A stretch of DNA of 64,000 bases from NCBI RefSeq assembly GCF_023716465.1, contig NZ_CP092415.1, positions 3,573,501 to 3,637,500 on the forward strand, in the 5' to 3' direction. The notes under the pieces were generated by a model. The model had not been told where the DNA came from. It was given only the letters and a program-made list of their open reading frames with translations, and made no database searches. Source of the DNA: Flagellimonas marinaquae. GTDB lineage: Bacteria; Bacteroidota; Bacteroidia; Flavobacteriales; Flavobacteriaceae. Made by a program: the position numbers and the translations under genes. Positions 38,857-48,236 of this stretch are shown here, one piece after another. How positions within the stretch are numbered: the first letter of the stretch is position 1; every line of letters begins with the position of its first letter.

Positions 38857-40160
38857 GTAATTTGGGTAATCTTAAGTATTTTCCGGGTTGAATCATCAAC
38901 CTTAAATCGTTCGTCGGCCCGTTTGCCCACAACCCAAACAATTTTGTTGTCCGAGCAGAGAAGCCACTGTTTTTCTTTGGAAACAAGATCCATTTTTTCA
39001 TCCTTGAAAAATTTGGACACTTTTTTCTTTCCTTTCATGCCGAATGGATAAAAATAGTCGCCATTTATCCAATTCCTTAACACTAACGGAAAGTTTAACT
39101 TTTCCTTGTCCAAAAATACGACATTTTTAGCCCTTTCATCAATGCATCGCACATCTTCCAACAGTAATTTAACAGGTCGATCAATGCGAGTGTCCGCTAT
39201 ATGGACATAGTAGGATTGACCCGCATTACTTTGCAGTTTTGACAGGATTAGACAATCCCTATCCTTTACCATCCGATGAGTTCTTGAAAACACTTGTTTT
39301 CCACTCTCCGCGGACAGTAGACCTTTTACATCATCCCACTCCGTAAACCCAAAATCATTAAATAGGCCATATAGATGGGCATCCAATGGGTCGAGTTGCC
39401 GTAAATCTTCAATTCTTATTTTGATGTCACCTTTCCAAGGCTGGAACACGCGATTCTTTAATTCTAGTATGGAGTTTTTAAGAATACCGTTGGATTGGCC
39501 CAGATTATTCTGCGTACGCAAAAAGTTTTGAAGAAAAGTAGGGTGCAGTTCCTTTAAGAGAGGAACTATTTGATGGCGAATTTTATTTCGAAGATATTTG
39601 GTGCTGGCATTGCTACTATCCTCTCGCCAATTTATATTTTCTGATTTAGCATATCCCAAAAGTTCTTTTTGAGAAAATGGCAAGAGAGGACGTATCACCT
39701 TTCCATTGATTTCAGGAATTCCAGACAGCCCATCGAGTCCTGTTCCACGTGACAAATTAATCAAAAAGGTTTCGAGACTATCGTCTGCATGATGCGCCGT
39801 AAGCACATACCCACAACTTGTGTTGTCCAATATCTCAGTAAACCATTGGTAGCGAAGGTCACGTGCCGCCATTTGAATGGAAATGCCATGATTCCTGGCA
39901 TACTCTTCTGTTTCAAAATGTTTTACATGGACTTGAACCCCCCATTGCCTTCCCGAATTACGAACAAAATCTTCATCACCGTTACTCTCTGCTCCCCTGA
40001 GCTTAAAATTGCAATGGGCCAATTCTATATCCAATCCCAGTCCAAGACATAAATGTGCAAGCACCATGCTGTCCAATCCGCCACTACAAGCCAACAATAG
40101 CCTTTTATCCTTTAAAAAAGGTAATTTTTTGGCAATATGCTCATTGAATTTTAAAAACAT
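38853..40160 (-). CDS. tilS: tRNA(Ile)-lysidine synthase
   Basis: This is a 435-residue N-type PP-loop ATPase. The PP-loop signature ACSGGLDSMVL covers residues 25-34. HCNFKLRGAESNGDE and the GYVLTAHHADDSLETFLINL motif follow. The C-terminal TilS substrate-binding domain ends in KVSKFFKDEKMD. It adds lysine to C34 of the minor tRNA-Ile so that it reads AUA codons, an essential step. It lies between pabB (22-bp gap) and dsbD (overlapping). Confidence 0.96.
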   Translation of the reverse strand: MFLKFNEHIAKKLPFLKDKRLLLACSGGLDSMVLAHLCLGLGLDIELAHCNFKLRGAESNGDEDFVRNSGRQWGVQVHVKHFETEEYARNHGISIQMAARDLRYQWFTEILDNTSCGYVLTAHHADDSLETFLINLSRGTGLDGLSGIPEINGKVIRPLLPFSQKELLGYAKSENINWREDSSNASTKYLRNKIRHQIVPLLKELHPTFLQNFLRTQNNLGQSNGILKNSILELKNRVFQPWKGDIKIRIEDLRQLDPLDAHLYGLFNDFGFTEWDDVKGLLSAESGKQVFSRTHRMVKDRDCLILSKLQSNAGQSYYVHIADTRIDRPVKLLLEDVRCIDERAKNVVFLDKEKLNFPLVLRNWINGDYFYPFGMKGKKKVSKFFKDEKMDLVSKEKQWLLCSDNKIVWVVGKRADERFKVDDSTRKILKITQIT

Positions 40161-40182
40161 AGTGCGAATTTACGAATAAACC

Positions 40183-41466
40183 TTAGCCTTCCTCCAAAAC
40201 GGTTCGCATTGCTTTGGCCTTGAGCAGACATTCCTGATACTCCATCTCTGGTTTGGATTCTGCAGTTATGGCACCGCCAACAGAATAAGAAATATATTTT
40301 TTTTCGGCGTTGTACAAAATACTTCGGATCACCACATTAAAATCAAAGTTACCTTGAGGATCAAAATATCCGACCGTTCCACTGTACAACCCTCTTCGGG
40401 TCTCTTCCAAGTCTTCAATGATCTTCATGGCGGAAATTTTTGGGGCCCCCGTCATACTGCCCATCGGAAAAGTTTCTTTTATGATTTCAACTGGGTTTTT
40501 ATTTTCTTCCACTTTTGAAATTATTGTTGAAATCAATTGGTGTACTTGCTTAAAAGTGTATACCTTGCATAATTCCTCAACCTTAACGGTACCCTTTATG
40601 GCACTCTTGGAAAGATCATTGCGCACCAAATCGGCAATCATAATATTTTCTGCCCGTTCTTTCTTGTTTTTTGCCAATTCATCCTTAATTTTTTCATCCT
40701 CATTGGCATCTTTTCCCCTCGGGGCAGTTCCTTTGATCGGTTGAGAGATTACCTTTTGGCCTATCTTTTTTATATAGCGTTCCGGTGAGGCACACATTAA
40801 ATATTGATCGTGCATTTTTACATACGCCGCGAACGGGGGTTCGGATATACTGTTCAATCTAATGTAGGTTTCCAATGGTTCTATAACAACGTCTTCTGCA
40901 TAAAATTCTTGACAAAAGTTGGCCTCGTAAATGTCTCCTCGATGGATATGTTCCAAAAAGCGATTGGCTTTTTCAAAATAGGCATCCTTGTGGATCCGCA
41001 TTTTTATTTTGATGGGCTCGGCATCACTTTTGGGTAGACCCAGAGAGCCGTATTCCCGAATTTTGGCCAAGTCGCTATCAATTTCGCAGGCATAATCGTT
41101 TAAATAGTTGAACCTAAGTTGTCCGTCTGCTATAATGATGATCTTTTTGGGGCAAAAAAAACGAAGTAAAGGGAGTCCAAGTCCATCAAAATTGTTGGAC
41201 GTTAAGTCTTCAAGTTCATTTTTAAAATCATACGAAAAGTAGCCGAACAACCAATCCCTTCTTCGTTCTATAAATGTTTGAAGTTCGGCGTCGGTATTGA
41301 CCCATTCTTGAGCGCCAACTGCCAAACATGCCTCGAAAGTGGAGTATGGGTCTTGGTGCCGGTTACTGTCCAGCCAAACCACTTCCCTGTTCGACCTGGA
41401 CCACTGTAGCAACGCCATTTTACTTTGTAAGTCAGGGCTTATCTTAAAAGAACGGTTCGTCCGCAA
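40183..41466 (-). CDS. pabB: Aminodeoxychorismate synthase component I
   Basis: This is a 427-residue chorismate-binding enzyme of the TrpE/PabB family. The C-terminal core has YEANFCQEFYA, CASPERYIK, QPIKGTAPRG and MTGAPKISAMKIIEDLE. Lys245 in PIKGT marks PabB, where anthranilate synthases have PIAGT. This supports 4-amino-4-deoxychorismate synthesis for folate. The amidotransferase partner (PabA) is not in the window. It follows the FMN reductase gene by 7 bp and precedes tilS. Confidence 0.92.
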   Translation of the reverse strand: MRTNRSFKISPDLQSKMALLQWSRSNREVVWLDSNRHQDPYSTFEACLAVGAQEWVNTDAELQTFIERRRDWLFGYFSYDFKNELEDLTSNNFDGLGLPLLRFFCPKKIIIIADGQLRFNYLNDYACEIDSDLAKIREYGSLGLPKSDAEPIKIKMRIHKDAYFEKANRFLEHIHRGDIYEANFCQEFYAEDVVIEPLETYIRLNSISEPPFAAYVKMHDQYLMCASPERYIKKIGQKVISQPIKGTAPRGKDANEDEKIKDELAKNKKERAENIMIADLVRNDLSKSAIKGTVKVEELCKVYTFKQVHQLISTIISKVEENKNPVEIIKETFPMGSMTGAPKISAMKIIEDLEETRRGLYSGTVGYFDPQGNFDFNVVIRSILYNAEKKYISYSVGGAITAESKPEMEYQECLLKAKAMRTVLEEG

Positions 41467-41473
41467 TACCTAT

Positions 41474-42004
41474 TTATTTTAACGAATCTAAAAATGTGTC
41501 GAGTGCCTTTTGGTGATCTTCCTTTAAAGCCTTGTCAACAATTGTACCATCAAAATTATCATAAAATGAAGGCAAGGAAAAGGTCGCTGTTATCTCTGCC
41601 CCAAATCTCGGCAACATATTCCCTACAACTTCAATAGAGCCCTTGGCTCCTCTTTTTCCCCCGGATGTTGACATTAAAAAAACCTTGGTTCCTTCCAAAA
41701 AACCCCTGTCCGATCTAGATAGCCAATCCAATACGTTCTTAAAAAAAGCCGAAGGATTTCCATTGTGTTCGTTTACGGATAAAATAAGCGCCTCGGAATT
41801 TTTGATCTTAGTTTGTAGTTCTTGTATTTGCTTTGGAAAACCATTTTCTTTTTCATGATCTTCGCTGTACATCGGAAAAGGGTGTTCTGCCATGTTCAAC
41901 ACCTGAATATCACTGTCTTGCACCAATGAAACCGTATGCTTTACCAATTTAAAATTGATGGATGTTGAAGAATTGCTTCCGGCCAGTGCCAAAATTGCAG
42001 CCAT
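41474..42004 (-). CDS. NAD(P)H-dependent FMN reductase family protein
   Basis: This is a 176-residue flavodoxin-like fold protein. LALAGSNSSTSINFKLV is the phosphate-binding loop, LILSVNEHNGNPSAFFKNVLDWLSR the FMN ring-binding region, and VFLMSTSGGKRGAKGSIEVV the later conserved segment. Such proteins reduce FMN or quinones with NAD(P)H in the cytoplasm. It is the first gene of the minus-strand operon with pabB, tilS and dsbD. The link to folate or thiol chemistry is positional only. Confidence 0.9.
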   Translation of the reverse strand: MAAILALAGSNSSTSINFKLVKHTVSLVQDSDIQVLNMAEHPFPMYSEDHEKENGFPKQIQELQTKIKNSEALILSVNEHNGNPSAFFKNVLDWLSRSDRGFLEGTKVFLMSTSGGKRGAKGSIEVVGNMLPRFGAEITATFSLPSFYDNFDGTIVDKALKEDHQKALDTFLDSLK

Positions 42005-42069
42005 AGTATAAAATTGTTGATTGTTTCGCTAAAATACCTCGATCAAAGCAGAGATGCGACTATTTTGTA

Positions 42070-42077
42070 TATTTTTG
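42070..42077 (+). promoter_or_regulatory. Candidate -7 element for the membrane acyltransferase gene
   Basis: TATTTTTG matches TAnnTTTG and lies 57 bases before the ATG at 42135. No TTG occurs at the right distance upstream, so only half of the promoter pattern is seen. Confidence 0.3.
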
Positions 42078-42134
42078 ACGCACAGAACATCCAAACATAC
42101 TGCAAAACAAGTATATAGGTCGAAGTAAATTTAG

Positions 42135-43331
42135 ATGACAGCCAAAAGTAATAGGTTATTTTTTATTGATGCCATGCGGGCCTGGGCCATATTAATGATG
42201 CTCCAAGGTCACTTTATCGACGGTTTGCTCGACCCTGTTTTTAGAGACCCGAACAATCCGGTTTACAGCATTTGGCTGTATTTTCGAGGAATTACCGCTC
42301 CGGTATTTTTTACGGTATCGGGTTTTATATTTACATACCTGCTCATTAGAGTGCCTCAATCGGGTATGGAAAATCCCAGGGTTTCCAAAGGAATTCGACG
42401 GGGATTACAACTTCTGGCCATTGGATATTTGCTAAGATTAAACCTCGGAGGACTATTTAAAGGTCAGATTTACAATGCTTTCTATCTGGTCGACGTATTA
42501 CATTGTATTGGAATGTCCATCTTGGGACTTATTGGAATCTATGTATTCACATCGAAAAGAAAAAAATGGGTGTTCCCTTTGGTTTTGATCAGCTTCACCT
42601 TGATTCTATTCCTTTTTGAGAGGGTTTATAAGGATTGGTCTTTTGCATTTTTACCCGATTTCCTTGCCAACTATTTCACAAAGGCGAATGGCTCTGTGTT
42701 CACTATAATACCTTGGTTCGGTTATGCCACTTTAGGTGCTTTTATTTCGGTATTGTTTACCCGTTATAAGGATTTTAAATATTTATATCCCTCCGCCATT
42801 GCACTTTCACTGGGAATGGGATACCTGCTAATTTATCAATCCACCGACGCGTTTGCCCTACTATACGATTGGACCGGGTTTGAATTCCTTAAACTGATAT
42901 TGTTCAATAACTACCTATTTATACGATTGGGCAATGTTTTTGTCGTTTTTGCCGTGTTTATGGTCCTAAGGCAGTTAATGACCAATAAAACGATTTTAAA
43001 AATCGGGGCAAGCACCTTATCCATTTATGTAATACACTTCATTATTTTATACGGCAGTTTTACCGGGTTGGGGCTGCACCGATTTTTTAATCGTTCGCTA
43101 TCCCCTGAAATAATTATACCCGGAGCAATCCTTTTTATGATAGCTTGTAGTTATTTTGCATTGCAATACAACAAGTACGAGACGCTTATTAAATCTCAGG
43201 TTGTTTTGGGCGCTAGGTTCGCCCGAATCCAGCTACTGGAATTAAGAGAGGTGTCAATCCCTGTTTTCCGTGAACTTTATGTACGGTTTAGGCTCTTTTT
43301 GCGACGATTATTACGAACTGTTCGGAGCTAA
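42135..43331 (+). CDS. Multi-pass membrane acyltransferase-like protein (DUF1624/YeiB-like)
   Basis: This is a 398-residue membrane protein with about ten hydrophobic segments. The N-terminus FIDAMRAWAILMMLQGHFIDGLL resembles the heparan-alpha-glucosaminide N-acetyltransferase/DUF1624 group. In these, a conserved His in the first helix (here in LQGHF) and FFTVSGFIFTYLLIR in the next segment are typical. The C-terminal tail after about residue 365 is basic and probably cytoplasmic. It may transfer acetyl groups across the membrane to a glycan, but the acceptor is unknown. It is divergent from the FMN reductase operon and is followed by a terminator hairpin. Confidence 0.8.
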   Translation: MTAKSNRLFFIDAMRAWAILMMLQGHFIDGLLDPVFRDPNNPVYSIWLYFRGITAPVFFTVSGFIFTYLLIRVPQSGMENPRVSKGIRRGLQLLAIGYLLRLNLGGLFKGQIYNAFYLVDVLHCIGMSILGLIGIYVFTSKRKKWVFPLVLISFTLILFLFERVYKDWSFAFLPDFLANYFTKANGSVFTIIPWFGYATLGAFISVLFTRYKDFKYLYPSAIALSLGMGYLLIYQSTDAFALLYDWTGFEFLKLILFNNYLFIRLGNVFVVFAVFMVLRQLMTNKTILKIGASTLSIYVIHFIILYGSFTGLGLHRFFNRSLSPEIIIPGAILFMIACSYFALQYNKYETLIKSQVVLGARFARIQLLELREVSIPVFRELYVRFRLFLRRLLRTVRS

Positions 43332-43336
43332 AAAAA

Positions 43337-43366
43337 GCATCCAATCCTAAGATTGAATGCTCTTTT
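43337..43366 (+). terminator. Terminator after the membrane acyltransferase gene
   Basis: GCATCCAATC (43337-43346) pairs with GATTGAATGC (43351-43360) around a 4-base CTAA loop with a single C-A mismatch. A-rich sequence lies to the left and TCTTTTT to the right. It starts 6 bp after the stop codon. Confidence 0.8.
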
Positions 43367-43443
43367 TGTACTTAGCTTCTTCTATCTATTTGCGAGTATA
43401 TTCTAAGTTGATACTAGAATCAAATTCAACCCTACTTTTTTGA

Positions 43444-44847
43444 TTACACGTGCAGTGCCCTATCATCGGTCGCTGCCAATGCCGCTTCTTTAACTGCCTC
43501 TGCAAAAGTTGGGTGCGCATGGCTCATTCGAGAAATATCCTCCGCAGACGCCCTAAACTCCATAGCGGTAACACCTTCTGCGATCAAATCGGCACAACGT
43601 GCCCCGATCATGTGGATTCCCAATACTTCGTCGGTATTTTTATCTGCAAGGATTTTTACAAAACCATCGATATCCATGCTGGCTCTTGCTCTTCCCAAGG
43701 CGCGCATAGGGAATTGCCCTGTTTTGTACTCCACCCCTTCTTCCTTTAGCTGTTCCTCGGTTTTGCCAACAGCAGCAACTTCCGGCCAAGTGTAAACCAC
43801 ACCGGGAATCAAGTTATAATCAATATGTGGTTTTTGTCCTGCCAATAGTTCAGCGACCATAGTTCCTTCTTCCTCGGCCTTGTGCGCCAACATAGCTCCT
43901 TTCACCACATCGCCGATGGCATAAATATTGGACACATTGGTTTGCAGGTGTTCGTTCACCTCTACTCTTCCCCTATCATCCAATTTCACTCCGGCGGCTT
44001 CGGCATTCAACCCATCAGTATAAGGTTTACGACCAACACTTACCAAGCAGTAATCGCCAGTAATGGTAACCTCGTTTCCTTTTTTATCGTCGGCTTTTAC
44101 AATTACTTCATCACCTTTGCGCTCAACAGATTTTACTTTGTGGGAAAGGTTGAACTTTACCTTTTGCTTTTTCATCACTTTGGTAAGTTCTTTGGAGAGT
44201 GCCCCGTCCATTCCAGGAATAATTCGATCCATATACTCCACCACGGTCACATCCGCCCCTAATCTTTTGTACACCTGACCGAGCTCCAATCCAATAACTC
44301 CACCTCCGATTACGATTAAGTGCTTGGGAACCTCTTTCAGCTTTAAGGCTTCGGTAGAGGTAATCACTCGCTCCTTATCAATTTCGATAAAGGGTAAGGA
44401 AGAAGGTTTGGAACCTGTGGCTATAATTATATTTTTCGCCTCAATCGTCTCTTCGCCATCTTCTTTTGCAATGATAACATGGGTGGCATCCTTAAAACTA
44501 CCGATACCGTGATACACATCTATTTTATTCTTGCCCATTAAAAACTCGATACCCTTTGTAGTCTGGTCCACAACACCTTGTTTACGGGCAATCATTTGCT
44601 CGAGGTTGACTTTTATCTCGCCGGGTATTTCGATTCCATGCTCTTCAAAATGTTTTATGGCATCTTCGTAATGGTGGGAAGAATCCAATAACGCCTTGGA
44701 TGGGATACAACCTACATTTAAACAGGTTCCCCCAAGTGTGGCATATTTTTCTATTATTGCCGTTTTCATCCCCAATTGGGCACATCGAATGGCCGCTACA
44801 TAGCCTCCTGGTCCAGAGCCGATGATAGCTACATCATATTGATTCAT
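43444..44847 (-). CDS. lpdA: Dihydrolipoyl dehydrogenase
   Basis: This is a 467-residue FAD enzyme, the E3 component of pyruvate and 2-oxoglutarate dehydrogenase and of the glycine cleavage system. The FAD motif IIGSGPGGYVAA is near residue 8. The redox disulfide is Cys42/Cys47 in GTCLNVGCIPSKAL, the NAD motif is GGGVIGLELG, and the catalytic His-Glu pair lies in HAHPTFAEAVKEA. The open frame reaches back to 44928, but the ATG at 44847 gives the correct N-terminus. No E1 or E2 gene is adjacent. Confidence 0.96.
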   Translation of the reverse strand: MNQYDVAIIGSGPGGYVAAIRCAQLGMKTAIIEKYATLGGTCLNVGCIPSKALLDSSHHYEDAIKHFEEHGIEIPGEIKVNLEQMIARKQGVVDQTTKGIEFLMGKNKIDVYHGIGSFKDATHVIIAKEDGEETIEAKNIIIATGSKPSSLPFIEIDKERVITSTEALKLKEVPKHLIVIGGGVIGLELGQVYKRLGADVTVVEYMDRIIPGMDGALSKELTKVMKKQKVKFNLSHKVKSVERKGDEVIVKADDKKGNEVTITGDYCLVSVGRKPYTDGLNAEAAGVKLDDRGRVEVNEHLQTNVSNIYAIGDVVKGAMLAHKAEEEGTMVAELLAGQKPHIDYNLIPGVVYTWPEVAAVGKTEEQLKEEGVEYKTGQFPMRALGRARASMDIDGFVKILADKNTDEVLGIHMIGARCADLIAEGVTAMEFRASAEDISRMSHAHPTFAEAVKEAALAATDDRALHV

Positions 44848-44875
44848 AGTATTATTTTCGATTCGATAAACAAAA

Positions 44876-44905
44876 CAAAAATAACAATGTTTATCCGAAT
44901 AGCAC
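44876..44905 (-). promoter_or_regulatory. Candidate promoter of lpdA
   Basis: Minus-strand TATTTTTG (44876-44883) is a perfect TAnnTTTG. At a spacing of 19 bases lies GTG (44903-44905) in place of TTG. It is 29 bases before the chosen start codon. Confidence 0.45.
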
Positions 44906-44935
44906 AGCTTCTTTACGGATTTGATCAAAACAAAA

Positions 44936-44973
44936 AAAAGAGATTGCCTTCTTGTTTTGGGACAATCTCTTTT
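44936..44973 (-). terminator. Second of two tandem terminators after the surface lipoprotein gene
   Basis: AAAAGAGATTG (44936-44946) and CAATCTCTTTT (44963-44973) form an 11-bp perfect stem. On the minus strand it is followed by a run of eight T. It lies between the lipoprotein gene and the lpdA promoter and should block readthrough. Confidence 0.8.
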
Positions 44974-45024
44974 AAACTACAATCAAATAACACTTAACTA
45001 ACCCATTGAGGCCTTATCTAAAGA

Positions 45025-45052
45025 AAAAGCCGGACCATACGATCCGGCTTTT
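45025..45052 (-). terminator. First tandem terminator after the surface lipoprotein gene
   Basis: AAAAGCCGGA (45025-45034) and TCCGGCTTTT (45043-45052) form a perfect 10-bp stem around an 8-base loop, 35 bp past the lipoprotein stop codon. The A and T ends make it usable in both directions. Confidence 0.9.
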
Positions 45053-45086
45053 ATAAAAGTAAACTCTAAAAAATTCACTTTAAATA

Positions 45087-47321
45087 TTAATAGACATCTT
45101 CACTCTTATTACCTGTACCATACCTAATGTTCACTACATGGGTAGTTCCTTCTTCCAGCGTAACATTTGTTGCATCACCACCTAAACTATAGCTAGATGT
45201 AGAATTCTGTACATTAAGGTTCTGCAAGTATCCGCTACCTTGGTCGGTGATAATATAATCTCCAAACCACTGATATTCTCCGTTAGAGTAATAAATTCCA
45301 TCTGTGATTTCTATTGTAGCACCGCTACCTGGCGCTCCCTCAATAGTTGGTACTATGGCCGCCCCAAAGTTATCAGTATAACCTTCCCCGTTGCTGTTAG
45401 AGAAATCATTCAACTCATCGCTATACGTACTTATGTCTTCAACCTGTCCATCTTCATTAATATCGAAAGAATTGATATACTTGGATGCAGACGTGGACTC
45501 TGGCTCAACCACCGTTATTCTTGGCATTTCTGAAGAGAAAAATTCTGTTATATGGTCATCGGCCAATGGGTCCTGAAACTGAACATTACCATTTGCATCT
45601 ACGGTAAAATCGGACATATCCAAATAGTCATAATCCTCCCATACACTAGCTGTTGATACTGGTTGGTAATGAATACTAATATCAGAAGGCACCAAAGTAT
45701 ATGGGGCGGTTACTCCAGAATTATCCACATCATACCTCCATTGAGTACCAAAAGCGTGCGTTGTGATCGCTGCACTACCAGAATCAAAAGTGAACGAAGG
45801 ACCGGTATAATCTTCACCCCCATCAATAACTTGAATCTCAAACACTTCAGAATTAGCTGCTGTTACAATATATACCGCATCTCCGTTAGCATTATCGTTT
45901 TGGACAATCCTCATTTCTACAACATCAAAATTAGATATACTGATGGGGTTATCGAAAAAGTTACCTGTAGCAGTAGATAAAGCATTATCAAAAGCCGCTT
46001 GTGTAAATTCACCTGTACCATTGGTAGTAACTGCGATTAGGTTGTCACCTGAAGGATATTCATACGTAAAGATATCACCATTTGCATTGGTGTAATCTAT
46101 TTCAAAATCAAAGTCATACTCAGTATTGGCAACGTACCCGGTACCAGCATTCGCCAAAGTAGCACCAGTAATTGAATTAACTCTAATTTCAGCCCTTACG
46201 TAAGCCCCATAACCCGTTGGATCGCTAACACTTACTTTGGGTGATGCTATATAGCCCGAGCCACGGTTTGTAAACTGATTGATCATATAATTGTTAATCT
46301 GCGGTGTTGAAGATGAAATGCTTACCACTGGCAAAGTGCGACCTACTTTACTCAAAGCCAATGTAAAGCCTTCGCCTCCGGCACTCTCTGGTTGATCAAA
46401 AACAATTCTTGCGCCAGGTACGGTAGGAATAAAATCAGTTCCATATTGAGGACCATAGTTGGTAAGTATATTTCGGTATTCCGGTTGGTCCAGATCCTTT
46501 CCGTCAACACCATTTATGGCCAAACGCTGCTCTGCCTGTACCTCGGGAACAATCAAATCAAAATTCACTCCGGCCGGAACTTCCATGGTGTACTCCCCGG
46601 TGGCATTGTCCACCATAGCGGAGCCTAAACTTAATGCATTGTCATTGGTTGCATAAAAATAGTCTATATCAACTGAACCCTGGCTTACCAAGCTATCATC
46701 AAAATTGGCCAAAATCCTTATGTCCTGTGGCACCTCTTTTGTATCGTTTGTCAAATCAGTTTCAATAGTGGCCACACCTTTAACGGTTGCCGTAGCCGAA
46801 TTGCCCCCCAAAACGGTAATGATCGCATTTTCGGTCACGGGCGTTGGAATAATCTGTTGATCAACGATCTGGAAGTGCTTCCCTTCCTGAATTTGACCAA
46901 AATCCACATTAAGCGTGACATCGATAATGCTTTCTCCTGATACCGTAACCGTGTTTCCACCAACTGCCACACGATCAAAGAACACGGATCCCGAAGCATC
47001 GGTCACCAAGGTTTGGTTGTCTGCCGTACCACTCTCGGCTGCAGCTACCATGGATACATTCAACCCTTCTACCCCTAGGCCATCCGTATCAACGACCTTA
47101 AATTGAAAGCTCACCATTTCACCAGCGGCGTTGAGCGCCTCCAAAGACTTGGCCGCGGCAATTGAATCGGATTCTTTGGCAAGGTCGTTCTGCAATTCTA
47201 GAAGATCTCCTTCAGAGAAATCATCCTGACAGGAAGATACAAATACCACACTGGCCAATGCCAAAATGGAACTGTATATGAGCCTGTTTTTTTTCATGCT
47301 TTTTTTCATAATTTTTTTCAT
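45087..47321 (-). CDS. Large surface-type lipoprotein with GxGY-type repeats
   Basis: This is a 744-residue hypothetical protein with a lipoprotein signal peptide: basic MKK repeats, a hydrophobic core and the lipobox FVSSC with Cys31. The residues after Cys (QDDF) are acidic, like surface-export signals of Bacteroidota lipoproteins. Residues about 60-135 look like a carboxypeptidase-regulatory-like domain. The rest is rich in N, D, G, S and T. It has scattered segments of the form GSGYIASPKVSV, AGTGYVAN, GGEDYTGPSFTF and QGSGYLQNLNV, resembling a degenerate adhesin or fibre repeat. Three in-frame Met codons open the gene (47321, 47309, 47297). It lies 65 bp after an outer-membrane barrel gene and is probably co-transcribed with it. 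The function is unknown. Confidence 0.75.
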   Translation of the reverse strand: MKKIMKKSMKKNRLIYSSILALASVVFVSSCQDDFSEGDLLELQNDLAKESDSIAAAKSLEALNAAGEMVSFQFKVVDTDGLGVEGLNVSMVAAAESGTADNQTLVTDASGSVFFDRVAVGGNTVTVSGESIIDVTLNVDFGQIQEGKHFQIVDQQIIPTPVTENAIITVLGGNSATATVKGVATIETDLTNDTKEVPQDIRILANFDDSLVSQGSVDIDYFYATNDNALSLGSAMVDNATGEYTMEVPAGVNFDLIVPEVQAEQRLAINGVDGKDLDQPEYRNILTNYGPQYGTDFIPTVPGARIVFDQPESAGGEGFTLALSKVGRTLPVVSISSSTPQINNYMINQFTNRGSGYIASPKVSVSDPTGYGAYVRAEIRVNSITGATLANAGTGYVANTEYDFDFEIDYTNANGDIFTYEYPSGDNLIAVTTNGTGEFTQAAFDNALSTATGNFFDNPISISNFDVVEMRIVQNDNANGDAVYIVTAANSEVFEIQVIDGGEDYTGPSFTFDSGSAAITTHAFGTQWRYDVDNSGVTAPYTLVPSDISIHYQPVSTASVWEDYDYLDMSDFTVDANGNVQFQDPLADDHITEFFSSEMPRITVVEPESTSASKYINSFDINEDGQVEDISTYSDELNDFSNSNGEGYTDNFGAAIVPTIEGAPGSGATIEITDGIYYSNGEYQWFGDYIITDQGSGYLQNLNVQNSTSSYSLGGDATNVTLEEGTTHVVNIRYGTGNKSEDVY

Positions 47322-47386
47322 GATTTGTGTATTTAAAATAATTGTAATGGAATTTGGATATAGTTTATATTGAACTCGTTGTAGTG

Positions 47387-48127
47387 TTAGAAGATGGTAT
47401 ATGCAAAATTGAACCCTAACCGTTGCACACGCAGTTCGGTTATGTTCGCGGGCTGCCCCACCATTATGTTGTTGATATCCTTTAACCCCTTTTCATAGAT
47501 GATTTCCAAGGAGAAAATCTGACCATTGGGCATTTTAAAGTCCAGGGCAAAGCCAAAGTGCACGGCAAAATCAAAACTGTCGTAGTCACCGCCTACATTT
47601 TCCCATTGGTTGGAAAGGATGATGCTTGTATTATCTGTAAAAACAAAATAGGAATCGTGGTTTTCTACTGCCCTAAAAATGTAAGAGCTGCTCCCACCAA
47701 CAATAAGTTTAGGTACCATTGGCGCATCTTTTAGCTCTGGAAGCCCCAATCGGGCAGATACATGTGCCTTGGCTGCATGCAGCAATACCTGACGATTAAG
47801 GTATTGCAGTCGGCTGATGTTACCATTAGCTCCATAGAAAGATGATTGCCCTGAAAGAAGGCCGAGATCCCTGTCCATGTCTGCACGCCCACCCCCATAT
47901 AGGTCAAAGGACAATCCCCCTTCGGCCTGTAAATATGGTAGAAACTGACGGCGAACAAAACCTCCGGCCGTAGCAGCGACCACATTTCCTGGCTGACTAA
48001 ATTGACTAAATCCGATACCTACTTTGGCGCCAATGGCAAGTTCTCCTTCGATCTCAGCGCTCTGAGCCCTGGAATCCGTAAAACTAAGCGCCGCACATAA
48101 AACAAATAGGCCGGTGAAGAACCTCAT
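47387..48127 (-). CDS. Outer-membrane beta-barrel-like protein
   Basis: This is a 246-residue protein with a signal peptide (from MRFFTGLFVLCAALSF) and alternating-residue strands such as IGAKVGIGFSQFS, LQAEGGLSFDLYGGG, PKLIVGGSSSYIF, and the terminal LRVQRLGFNFAYTIF ending in Phe, a barrel-insertion signal. It resembles flavobacterial porin-family outer-membrane proteins of unknown role. The frame is open back to 48238. Starts at 48169 or 48166 would give a longer basic N-terminus, but the Met at 48127 gives the simplest signal peptide. It leads an operon with the large lipoprotein; a paired direct repeat lies upstream. Confidence 0.75.
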   Translation of the reverse strand: MRFFTGLFVLCAALSFTDSRAQSAEIEGELAIGAKVGIGFSQFSQPGNVVAATAGGFVRRQFLPYLQAEGGLSFDLYGGGRADMDRDLGLLSGQSSFYGANGNISRLQYLNRQVLLHAAKAHVSARLGLPELKDAPMVPKLIVGGSSSYIFRAVENHDSYFVFTDNTSIILSNQWENVGGDYDSFDFAVHFGFALDFKMPNGQIFSLEIIYEKGLKDINNIMVGQPANITELRVQRLGFNFAYTIF

Positions 48128-48236
48128 TTTATGATTGCACCCATTTTTACATGGTTTTTTTCTCATCATAATAATTATTCTAAGTTTTAAAGATTTTGAG
48201 CAAAACAACTCAAAAAGACCCTGTTTATACCCTCTC

